From: Chryseobacterium piperi
GTDB lineage: Bacteria; Bacteroidota; Bacteroidia; Flavobacteriales; Weeksellaceae
DNA: 64,000 nt
NCBI RefSeq assembly: GCF_002285635.2
Contig: NZ_CP023049.2
Location: 3,162,001 to 3,226,000, forward strand
Direction: 5' to 3'
Translations under genes and position numbers: made by a program
Shown: in pieces, positions 51,750 through 59,505 of the stretch
Numbering within the stretch: position 1 is the first letter of the stretch
How the letters are laid out: each line of letters begins with the position of its first letter
Notes under the pieces: model-generated
The model's input: only the letters and a program-made list of their open reading frames with translations
Databases searched by the model: none
Told to the model about the DNA's origin: nothing

Positions 51750-52043
51750 TTAAAATTTAGGCTTACTTTTATTCAGCTCTTTATTTAAAATATCACGCTC
51801 CCAATCAGAGTCGAAGATGAATAGCCTAACAGCTCTTACCGTCAGAATAATTCCCCAGATCGCCAGGATTATTGATCCTTGAAATAATGAAAGTTCAATT
51901 TTTCCATGTTCAAATAGATCATTGAAAAATAAAATTCCTGAAATAATTCCAAACCACATAAGGCTTTTATAAAAACGTTTCAGCTGTCTAACTCTTTCGT
52001 AAGCCTGCTGATATTCCGGTGTGTTATTAAAGTGTTTTTCCAT
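51750..52043 (-). CDS. 2TM-domain membrane protein
   Basis: From the ATG at 52043, 97 residues. The 2TM domain: an amphipathic helix YQQAYERVRQLKRFYKSLMWF, two membrane helices (FGIISGILFFNDLF, GSIILAIWGIILTVRAV), then FDSDWERDILNKEL. It is one of a related set here: this protein, the one at 52027 and the C-terminus of the kinase at 53239. Its start codon lies inside the preceding 2TM gene (17-base overlap), so they are translationally coupled. Confidence 0.85.
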   Translation of the reverse strand: MEKHFNNTPEYQQAYERVRQLKRFYKSLMWFGIISGILFFNDLFEHGKIELSLFQGSIILAIWGIILTVRAVRLFIFDSDWERDILNKELNKSKPKF

Positions 52044-52326
52044 GATTTCTTTTTTCATCTTCCATTAGTTCTTTTATTTTTCTTTCTTCCCAGTCTCTTC
52101 CAATCCCGAAAACAGTAGCAGCGTGGGCTGCAAGACCAACTCCCCATCCCAGCATTGGCCAATAGAACCATAAGTGTCCGGGAGATGTTAAAAGGTTTAA
52201 GGCAAGTAAAAAAGGAATGACAAGACAATAAGAGGTAAGATTCCCATAAAAGCTTTTTAGTTCCTTTACTCTCTTTGTGGCTTTTTCATAAGCCAAATTT
52301 TCTTTACTGAATGATGTGGTTTCCAT
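52027..52326 (-). CDS. 2TM-domain membrane protein
   Basis: From the ATG at 52326, 99 residues; the frame opens to 52386 but that extension lacks a normal start context. 2TM layout: NLAYEKATKRVKELKSFYGNL, hydrophobic YCLVIPFLLALNLL and MLGWGVGLAAHAATVF, then IGRDWEERKIKELMEDEK. Close to the C-terminal domain of the kinase at 53239 (KRVKELKSFYSNL, FGIGENWKEKKIQEIM). Likely an accessory membrane partner of the kinase and regulator; inference. Confidence 0.85.
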   Translation of the reverse strand: METTSFSKENLAYEKATKRVKELKSFYGNLTSYCLVIPFLLALNLLTSPGHLWFYWPMLGWGVGLAAHAATVFGIGRDWEERKIKELMEDEKRNHGKTL

Positions 52327-52537
52327 AATTTTAATTGTTTTTGATTTTGTTAAGTCAAATGTAGGTCGAAAAACACCCTCAATCAATTATATATTACCGA
52401 ATGGTCAATTATCTGTTCTGAGTTGTAAAAATCCCGGCTTAACTGAAATTAGAGTTTTCATTTTTTAATTCTCTTCTTTCTTAATGACCATGGATACTTA
52501 AGAAAAATGATTATATGTAATGTCTTCTCTCCTTTTA

Positions 52538-53101
52538 TTAATAGATAAATGGAATCAGTTTCTTCGTTACTTTTCTGTATTCAACATATTCATCTCCAAA
52601 CTGTTCAATAAGCGTCTGTTCTTCTATTTTAATCCTATAGCTAAACGCCAAAAATGGAGGGATAAAAGCAAATAATAAAGAAACCCAATTATTTAAGAAC
52701 AATCCTAATCCCAGGAAAGTTAATAGGGAAAATGCATATGATGGGTGTCTGATGTATTGATAAAAGCCTTCTTTTTTAATTTTATGATCTTCTCGTATGG
52801 TCACATCTACTGTAAAATATTTTCCTAAAGACCTGATAATAATTAACCTGAAGATAATACCCAAAAGTATAAAAGCTTCCCCCAGATAGAAAATCCAGGC
52901 AGAATGAGCGATCGGAATATCGAAAATATGCGAAGCCGTAACTGCAGCGAAAATCGACAAAATAATAACCAACCAGAGCACGCTGAGTGTCGATTGGTCT
53001 TTTTTCTGATCCTTATCTCCTGATTTCAATTTCTGCTTGTAAATGATTTCGCTGAGAAACCATACTCCCATAGAGATATAAAATAAGATTTGTAAGTTCA
53101 T
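52538..53101 (-). CDS. isoprenylcysteine carboxyl methyltransferase-like protein
   Basis: 187 residues and about five membrane segments. The C-terminal ICMT/PEMT motif is clear: GKYFTVDVTIREDHKIKKEGFYQYIRHPSYAFSLLTFLG and EQTLIEQFGDEYVEYRKVTKKLIPF, the S-adenosylmethionine-binding region of the isoprenylcysteine methyltransferase family. In bacteria the substrate is unknown, perhaps a lipid or small amine. It lies between 2TM genes and the kinase on the same strand. Confidence 0.85.
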   Translation of the reverse strand: MNLQILFYISMGVWFLSEIIYKQKLKSGDKDQKKDQSTLSVLWLVIILSIFAAVTASHIFDIPIAHSAWIFYLGEAFILLGIIFRLIIIRSLGKYFTVDVTIREDHKIKKEGFYQYIRHPSYAFSLLTFLGLGLFLNNWVSLLFAFIPPFLAFSYRIKIEEQTLIEQFGDEYVEYRKVTKKLIPFIY

Positions 53102-53238
53102 AGTTGTTGTTTTTAGGTGAGGGCTAAAAGGCGAATTGGCTAAAGTGAAAAATCGTAAAATCGCGGAATCGTAAAATTGATAGAGCCTTTTTGCGACTTC
53201 GCAAATCAGCGATTCTACATTTTGGTAATTTTACAGTT

Positions 53239-54558
53239 CTACTTTCTGTTTTTTTGTTTGTTCATGATTTCCTGAATTTTCTTCTCTTTCCAGTTTTCTC
53301 CTATTCCAAAAACCCGGAATGCATGGGAAATTATTCCTATCCCCCAACCCAGCATTGGAAAATAAAACCAAAGGCTTTTGGGCGATGTGATAAGGTTGAT
53401 GATAATCAAAAACGGGATAATAACGCAATATGAAATCAGATTAGAATAAAAGCTTTTTAGTTCTTTTACCCGTTTTCTGGCTCTTTCATAATACTCATCT
53501 TCATCTTCCGGTTTAACACTGAAAATATTATGCTTACCTGATAGAACCGGAAGCTTTACTTTAAAATAATCTTCTGATTTTTCTATAAAAACATTTCTTT
53601 TTGTAAGCAAGGAATAACGTTGAACAATATTGGCCAATCCAATCCCTGCACTTTCTTTCATCTGCTCTCTAACCTGTAGATTATTTTCAATACATAACGT
53701 ATTATTTTCAGAAAAAATTCGGATCATTAGGGGTTTCGAAAATGTAGCAAAATTATGCTTAATACAGTTTTCTAAAAGAAGCTGCAAAGAAAGCGGGACC
53801 ACATATCTTTTATAATCTTCAGTCTGAACATCAAAAATAAAATCTACACTGTCTTCAAATCTCGTTTTCAGGAGTTCACAATACGTCTTTGCAAATTCTA
53901 TTTCATCTTCCACAGTAACCAGCTCTTTATCTTTTTGTTCTAAAACATACCTGTAAATCTTTGACATTGAAGCAGTAAACTTCTGAGCCTGCTTTGGATT
54001 TTCATCAATTAATGAGCTTAAAACATTCAGAGAATTGAAAAGAAAGTGCGGATCAAGTTGATTTTTAAGGCTCTCAAACTGAGCGTTCGCAGATTTCGCT
54101 ATAAGTTTTTGTTCTACAACTTCTTTTTTGGATGTCTTTTTAAGCTCTTCCATAAATCCTTTAGCATGAAGAAATGCTGAGATCAGGAGAGCAACATTTA
54201 TAGTAAACCAATTGATATAGTTATATTTTCCTGAGAAAAATTGTTCTGTAGTAGCTGCTCTCTGAATGAGAACAAAATTGATATAATTACAAAAATAAAC
54301 CAATATAAAGTTTAAAATTATAATGGATATAATGCTTAAAACAGCTCTTTTATTCGTTGCTTCTGACCATGGAACTTGTTTGTTAAGAAAATTATTAAGC
54401 AATCCATTTCCTCCACCCAATATAACAGAATAAACGAAAGAAATAAGTATGGTATATAGGAAGTTCTCCATATTCTTTTCTGATGTAAAGGCAAAAAAGA
54501 AAAGCATAGAGACGGCAAGAGATACCCAAACTAATGTTATAAAGTTCTTACGTTTCAT
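53239..54558 (-). CDS. LytS-type histidine kinase fused to a C-terminal 2TM domain
   Basis: A 439-residue kinase. N-terminal four membrane segments (about 10-26, 30-50, 70-90, 120-135), His_kinase box ESLKNQLDPHFLFNSLNVLSSL with the acceptor His, and a HATPase region ENCIKHNFATF and GIGLANIVQRYSLL. The last about 90 residues, starting EDEYYERARKRVKELKSFYSNL, form a second membrane module with 2TM features, ending in FGIGENWKEKKIQEIM. This is a fusion with the type of protein encoded separately at 52027-52326. Cognate regulator probably the LytTR gene at 50943. Confidence 0.9.
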   Translation of the reverse strand: MKRKNFITLVWVSLAVSMLFFFAFTSEKNMENFLYTILISFVYSVILGGGNGLLNNFLNKQVPWSEATNKRAVLSIISIIILNFILVYFCNYINFVLIQRAATTEQFFSGKYNYINWFTINVALLISAFLHAKGFMEELKKTSKKEVVEQKLIAKSANAQFESLKNQLDPHFLFNSLNVLSSLIDENPKQAQKFTASMSKIYRYVLEQKDKELVTVEDEIEFAKTYCELLKTRFEDSVDFIFDVQTEDYKRYVVPLSLQLLLENCIKHNFATFSKPLMIRIFSENNTLCIENNLQVREQMKESAGIGLANIVQRYSLLTKRNVFIEKSEDYFKVKLPVLSGKHNIFSVKPEDEDEYYERARKRVKELKSFYSNLISYCVIIPFLIIINLITSPKSLWFYFPMLGWGIGIISHAFRVFGIGENWKEKKIQEIMNKQKNRK

Positions 54559-54648
54559 AATCGGTTTTCTTGGTTCAAAATTAGCTTATATTAAATGTAT
54601 CCAAAACTATTTTTTACCGAGAGGTTACATTTTGGATCCGAATCGTAA

Positions 54649-54682
54649 AATAAAAGTCTTCCGGATGGGGGAGACTTTTATT
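54649..54682 (-). terminator. terminator of the TPR-like gene
   Basis: On the minus strand aataaaagtct/agacttttatt (11-bp stem) with a 12-base loop and T-rich tail, downstream of the gene at 54704. Confidence 0.75.
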
Positions 54683-54703
54683 GGATTTCATTAATTTTCA
54701 CTT

Positions 54704-55366
54704 TTATTTGGTTTCCTGTTTGGTTTCCTGGCTTATGAAATATTCCGCTTCCTCTCTGCCCCAGTTCGGATCTAATGGAGACTTCGGTGTATAAGCATTA
54801 AATTGCGCCAATGCTTTTTTAAACAATTCCATCCCTTTTGTTTTACTTCCTCCAAATTGCTCCGGAGTGAAATAAACATCTTCAGCTTTGATCAAAGCAA
54901 CTCTTGGATTTGCAGGATCTAATTTTTCAGCAATACTCATTTCTTCTGCTGCCTTGATTCCATCAGTCATATATCTTTGCTGTGGGTTGACCATCATCCT
55001 TAGAGAAGAAGCCATTTTTCTTAGCAAATGAATCTCTGCATTATCACCTCCCGCAAGATTTTGAGCTGTTGCAAGGTATTTTTCTGCCTGTGCTGCTACA
55101 GCATCAAGATCTTGTGTTTGCCCATCTCTCATCATCACTCTTCCTTTTTGAATGTAAGAAAAAGCAGCATAGTAACTTGGAAGCCATTTTCCACTTTCTT
55201 TACTTCCTATTCTTTCGAAATCATTAGCTAAGGCCTGAAAATCATCTCCGGTCTTACAGCTTGCGATTTTTGCGATTTTCTCGGTCATGATTTTTTCGTA
55301 AGCAGACTGAGCAAAAGCAGTTAAGCTCATAAAAGCTAAAGCAAAACTTAATACGTATTTTTTCAT
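54704..55366 (-). CDS. secreted helical-repeat protein, unknown function
   Basis: 220 residues. Signal peptide MKKYVLSFALAFMSLTAFAQ. The mature protein is helical with TPR-like spacing (WLPSYYAAFSYIQKGRVMM, AQAEKYLATAQNLAGGDNAEIHLLRK, AAEEMSIAEKLDPANPRVALIKAED). It may bind other proteins in the periplasm. It lies just after the TonB-dependent receptor gene, same strand, 95 bases away, so a functional pairing is possible. I do not recognise a named family. Confidence 0.7.
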   Translation of the reverse strand: MKKYVLSFALAFMSLTAFAQSAYEKIMTEKIAKIASCKTGDDFQALANDFERIGSKESGKWLPSYYAAFSYIQKGRVMMRDGQTQDLDAVAAQAEKYLATAQNLAGGDNAEIHLLRKMASSLRMMVNPQQRYMTDGIKAAEEMSIAEKLDPANPRVALIKAEDVYFTPEQFGGSKTKGMELFKKALAQFNAYTPKSPLDPNWGREEAEYFISQETKQETK

Positions 55367-55461
55367 AATTTTTTTATTTTTTTGGTTAGTTATTTTTGTT
55401 TTGAAAGATATGTATTTAACTCTTTATTTGATTCAAGGCAAAGTTTTTTTATTCTCTGTGT

Positions 55462-57705
55462 TTATAAATTATTATTAATAGCATCCTGGGTTTTATCCAC
55501 CCCAAAGCTGATAAATGCACCTACAAAAACGAATGTATTAACCGGGGGAACCACAGCAGAACTTCTTGCTCCATTCTGTGAGAAATTGTATCCGTATATA
55601 TTTTTTGTTCCTAAAACGTTTGAAACACTTAACACAAATACCATAAACGCTTTGGCATCTTTTTTACCAAGATTCGGAAGGTAATTAAAACTTAAATTAA
55701 GTGCATTATAATCTTTTAACCGCCCTTCATTTCTGGTATAATTTACCATTTCACCACTCACATCTTTAGTAGCGATATCATAATAAGGGCGGCCTTTTGC
55801 ATACGTGTATGATAGATTTACCCCCAGTTTCCATTCCGGAATAAATCGTTTGGCAACCGCTGAAAGAGTATGCTCTGAAGCAAAATTGGGTTTCAAACTG
55901 ACTGGATAGTTCATAAAATCCCTTTTCGAATCTAAAAATGAATAACTGATCCAGTAATCGATATTTTCAAAGGTCTTCTTATCTCTCCAGAATAGCTCCA
56001 ATCCTTTCGCATATCCATATCCGTTATTATTAACTGCAGATTGTACCGGTTGGTTCTGACCGCTTACATTAGCAATATTCTTAACTTTTATCAGATCATC
56101 ATATTTTTTATAAAATGCTTCAAGTCTCAAACTTCTGCCATCACTTGTTCTTTGAACCTGAAAAATATAATGTTGGGATTTCTGAAAGTCTAAATCAGCA
56201 GGACCGTTAATATATTTACTTTCCGGATTCTGATAAAAAAGTCCATAAGCAAAGGATGTCGTCCAGTCTTTAGCCAATCGGTAAGCTAATGCTAATCGGG
56301 GAGCAATATTGCTTTTATTGAGAAAAGATGAATTTTCTGCTCTTACCCCTATTTTAGCAGAAAAATGATTGCTAAATCCTAAATCCGTTTCTGCAAACAC
56401 AGACGAGATTAAATCTTTATAGCTTTTATTAACATTCTCAAAATTAAGTTTTTCTTCCGCATTATTTAATTCAATTCCTCCCCGCACCGCACTGATCTTA
56501 TTAATTTTTCTTTCCAGAACCGCTTTAAAATTGATATAATTTCCATCAGTCAAAAGGCGTGTTTTATCCGACTCCTGATCATGAGTTTCTGTAGAAAAAT
56601 TAAGATCTGATTTATTGTATGAATAAGATGCAGCAGTATTTAGAAGATATCTTCCGAATTTTTGCTTGAATGATAGATTATGATAGGTATTTTTCCCTTT
56701 TAACCGTACTAAGGCAAAATCATATCCCGGTTCCAGACTTTCTGATTTAACTCCCATTTTGTTGGTATCAAACATTCCGTAGTATTTGAAAAACACTCCG
56801 GATTTTGTTTTGATTCTGAAGTTTGCATCTCCGTTAAGCCCTTGGGGGGCATCTATAAAATCGGTATTAAAATCAAATACATTTTGCATCAGACTTAAAA
56901 GAGAATATCCTAAAGTAGCTCCATAAGAATGATTTTTATCTTCACTTAGCTTTTGAAAACCTCCGCTTAAAAAAATTGGAGAAATTCCCAAATCATAAGA
57001 GCTCTGATCCGGTAAATCTACACTTTCCAACATTAATGCTCCAGAAAGTGCCTGCCCATACAAAGCTGAATAACCACCACTTGAAAATACATTTCCTTTA
57101 AAAAGAGAAGTATTAAAACGGTCCCTTCCTGCAATTCCCGGAACAGAATTGGAAAAATAATTATTGATCAAGCTTCCGTCCATGAAAATCTTGAATTCAG
57201 TTCCAGTACCTCCTCTGATAAACAACCCTTCCGTCTCCCCTACTTTCTGTACTCCCGGAAGATAATTCAAGGCAGAAGAAATCTGTCCGTCCGCCCCTGC
57301 TGTTGTATAAATATCAATAGGCGTCAGGAGAGCTGTCGCTCGCTTTTTATCACTCGCTTCTATAGAGCCGGCAGAAATGACCACGGCATCAATTTCATTG
57401 ATTTGCTCTTTTAATTCTGCATTGACGCTTATATCCTGGTTTTCAATGAGAATCTGCTTTTCAACATCATTATATTTAGGATGGGTAAATGTGAGCACAT
57501 GGTTTCCTTTTTCTGATGTTTCAAAGGAAAAATTTCCATTAGCATCCGTGGTTGCTCCGTCATAAGTATCTTTTAGTGTGACATTGATTTCACTCACGCC
57601 CTTATTCCGGTAAGTTACTTTCCCCGTAATTTTTACCTGAGCGAAGATTGTTGCAAATGATAGTAAAGCAATAAGAAATAATAGTTTCTGTATCTGCATT
57701 TTCAT
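55462..57705 (-). CDS. TonB-dependent outer membrane receptor
   Basis: From the ATG at 57705, 747 residues; an upstream frame to 57828 is hydrophobic but irregular. Signal MKMQIQKLLFLIALLSFATIFA, then a carboxypeptidase-regulatory-like domain (KITGKVTYRNKGVSEINVTLKD, residues about 24-105), a plug (AGADGQISSALNYLPGVQKVGETEGLFIRGGTGTEF, about 115-220) and a 22-strand beta-barrel. Energised by the TonB complex at 29.7-31.8 kb, inferred. Substrate unknown; no SusD partner. Strong divergent interval to sodC. Confidence 0.92.
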   Translation of the reverse strand: MKMQIQKLLFLIALLSFATIFAQVKITGKVTYRNKGVSEINVTLKDTYDGATTDANGNFSFETSEKGNHVLTFTHPKYNDVEKQILIENQDISVNAELKEQINEIDAVVISAGSIEASDKKRATALLTPIDIYTTAGADGQISSALNYLPGVQKVGETEGLFIRGGTGTEFKIFMDGSLINNYFSNSVPGIAGRDRFNTSLFKGNVFSSGGYSALYGQALSGALMLESVDLPDQSSYDLGISPIFLSGGFQKLSEDKNHSYGATLGYSLLSLMQNVFDFNTDFIDAPQGLNGDANFRIKTKSGVFFKYYGMFDTNKMGVKSESLEPGYDFALVRLKGKNTYHNLSFKQKFGRYLLNTAASYSYNKSDLNFSTETHDQESDKTRLLTDGNYINFKAVLERKINKISAVRGGIELNNAEEKLNFENVNKSYKDLISSVFAETDLGFSNHFSAKIGVRAENSSFLNKSNIAPRLALAYRLAKDWTTSFAYGLFYQNPESKYINGPADLDFQKSQHYIFQVQRTSDGRSLRLEAFYKKYDDLIKVKNIANVSGQNQPVQSAVNNNGYGYAKGLELFWRDKKTFENIDYWISYSFLDSKRDFMNYPVSLKPNFASEHTLSAVAKRFIPEWKLGVNLSYTYAKGRPYYDIATKDVSGEMVNYTRNEGRLKDYNALNLSFNYLPNLGKKDAKAFMVFVLSVSNVLGTKNIYGYNFSQNGARSSAVVPPVNTFVFVGAFISFGVDKTQDAINNNL

Positions 57706-58003
57706 GGTAGTTAATTTTCGAATCAAAAATACTACTGAAATGCATGTGAATGAAAAAAATATTACTGAAAGGTATACTTTAAATGCTGAATCGCAAATTA
57801 ATCGGTAGAAATACAAATAAATAAACAATTTTCTGTTTTAGATATTCTTTAAAATGTAGAACAACACATCTCAAAAAGGAATGATTTTTGCATCAAGTCT
57901 CTTTAATAATGGATTTCTCAAAACAAATCCGAATCATCAAGCGTTTTAAAAAATTATGTCTAAATTTATGTAATCATAAAAAATCACTTAAAATCATTTC
58001 AAA
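57706..58003. other. divergent promoter region between the receptor and sodC
   Basis: 298 bases, AT-rich. The near-consensus TAAATTTA at 57961-57968 lies 36 bases before the sodC ATG. No gene seen. Confidence 0.4.
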
Positions 58004-58507
58004 ATGAACGTACAAAAATTAGTATTATTAACAGGATTTGCGTTATTTGCTGTTTCTTGCGGAACAGCAAAAACGTATATGGTGAACGCTAAAAGCGGAA
58101 CTCAGACAGGTGGGACTGCAAAGTTCACGCAAAAAGGAGACGAAGTTATCATGAAACTTGATGTAACCAATCTAACTCCGGGTATCCACGCTGTACATAT
58201 CCACGAAAAAGGAGATTGCTCTGCTGCTGACGGAACTTCTACAGGAGGACACTGGAATCCGGCTAAAGATGATCACGGAAAATGGGGAGCTGAACATTTC
58301 CACATGGGAGATATCGGTAACTTAGTAGCAGATCAGACAGGAACAGCAACACTAACTTTCAAAACAACCAAGTGGTGTCTTGGATGTGCAGATGAGTCTA
58401 AAAACATTATCGGAAAAGGGCTTATCGTACATGCAGATAAAGATGATTTCCATACCCAGCCAACAGGAAATGCGGGTGGAAGAGTAGGATGTGTAGAAAT
58501 TAAATAA
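58004..58507 (+). CDS. sodC: Cu/Zn superoxide dismutase lipoprotein
   Basis: 167 residues with an N-terminal lipoprotein signal: Cys19 in AVSCGTAK. The enzyme core has the Cu ligands HAVHIHEKGDCS, the bridging and Zn His in GGHWNPAKDDHG and HFHMGDIGNL, the final Cu His in GLIVHADKDDF and the disulfide Cys near GDCS and RVGCVEI. It removes superoxide at the envelope. A 16-bp terminator stem follows. Confidence 0.95.
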   Translation: MNVQKLVLLTGFALFAVSCGTAKTYMVNAKSGTQTGGTAKFTQKGDEVIMKLDVTNLTPGIHAVHIHEKGDCSAADGTSTGGHWNPAKDDHGKWGAEHFHMGDIGNLVADQTGTATLTFKTTKWCLGCADESKNIIGKGLIVHADKDDFHTQPTGNAGGRVGCVEIK

Positions 58508-58525
58508 ACGATCAAATCTTACAAT

Positions 58526-58562
58526 AAAAAAAGACTGCTTAATGAATAAGCAGTCTTTTTTT
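58526..58562. terminator. bidirectional terminator between sodC and the MscS gene
   Basis: aaaaaaagactgctta/taagcagtcttttttt, 16-bp stem, 5-base loop, T-runs on both sides; the adjoining genes are convergent. Confidence 0.92.
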
Positions 58563-58571
58563 GTTCTTGTT

Positions 58572-59444
58572 TTATTTATCAGAAAAAGTGTCTTTCGGCA
58601 TATCCAGCGTTCTTATCGGATAAGGAATATTGACATTATTTTCCCTGAACTTTTTCAAAACAGCCTTCCTTATTCCACTTCGGATAGAAGGTTGTTTAAA
58701 AAGATTTTTAGAGTTATAATACATTTTCATATCCAGAGAACTATCCCCGAAATTTTCCAGCCTTACCACCGGTGGAGGATCATTCAGCACTTCTTCGTGT
58801 TCCAAAGCTGCTTCTTTCATAAGTTTTTCAACCAAATCAAGATCGGAATCATAATGCACTCCGACATTAATATCAAAAGATACGATTTCGTCATTATGGG
58901 AAAAATTAACCAGCTTATCTTTTGTCAGAATTGAGTTAGGAAAAATAATATTCTTATTATCTCTTGTAAGCACAGTAGTCGTTCTCATTTTAATTTCCTG
59001 TACCTTTCCAATGGTTCCATCAACATCAATGATATCTCCAGCCTGTATGGTTCTGTCAAATAAGATAATAACCCCGGAAATAAAGTCTAAGAATAAGTTT
59101 TGAAGACCTAATCCAATACCCACCAGTATTGCTCCGGAACCTACCAGTAAAGGAGAGATATTGACACCCAGCATTTTCATTGCCAAAAAGAAAATTACGA
59201 TGACAATAAGATAATGGAGTATTTGTGCAAAGGCAAACTTCTTTCCAAAATCCAGTTTCTCTGATTTGTAAATAAACCGCCTCGCAAATTTTGAAATAAA
59301 AAATCCCAGAATTATAATAATTAAGGCTCCCAGAACCTCATAGACCGTCAAATTGTATTTCCCCAAAGAGAAGATCTGGTACTCCAGAATCTCTTTGAAG
59401 GTCACGCTTACATTTTCTTTAATGTTTTTAACTTCATCATTCAT
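58572..59444 (-). CDS. small-conductance mechanosensitive channel (MscS family)
   Basis: From the ATG at 59444, 290 residues; a frame upstream to 59486 has no good start. Three membrane segments with the MscS pore helix SPLLVGSGAILVGIGLGLQNLFLDFISGVIILF (Gly/Ala-packed), then the beta domain IQAGDIIDVDGTIGKVQEIKMRTTTVLTRDNKNIIFPNS and the alpha/beta C-terminal part. It protects against hypo-osmotic shock. Follows prc on the same strand. Confidence 0.92.
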   Translation of the reverse strand: MNDEVKNIKENVSVTFKEILEYQIFSLGKYNLTVYEVLGALIIIILGFFISKFARRFIYKSEKLDFGKKFAFAQILHYLIVIVIFFLAMKMLGVNISPLLVGSGAILVGIGLGLQNLFLDFISGVIILFDRTIQAGDIIDVDGTIGKVQEIKMRTTTVLTRDNKNIIFPNSILTKDKLVNFSHNDEIVSFDINVGVHYDSDLDLVEKLMKEAALEHEEVLNDPPPVVRLENFGDSSLDMKMYYNSKNLFKQPSIRSGIRKAVLKKFRENNVNIPYPIRTLDMPKDTFSDK

Positions 59445-59473
59445 TGTGGTGTTTTTTGTGTGTTTTATAAAAA

Positions 59474-59500
59474 AATATCCGGACAAAAAAGCCGGGTATT
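59474..59500 (-). terminator. terminator of prc
   Basis: On the minus strand AATACCCGG and CCGGATATT pair with one G-T, a 9-base loop, then a T-run. It is the first hairpin after the prc stop. Confidence 0.7.
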
Positions 59501-59505
59501 GTAAG

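Noticed and set aside
53102..53238. repeated aatcgtaaaa and gcgacttcgc words
   Set aside because: Short, imperfect and without a clear unit; too weak to call a repeat family.
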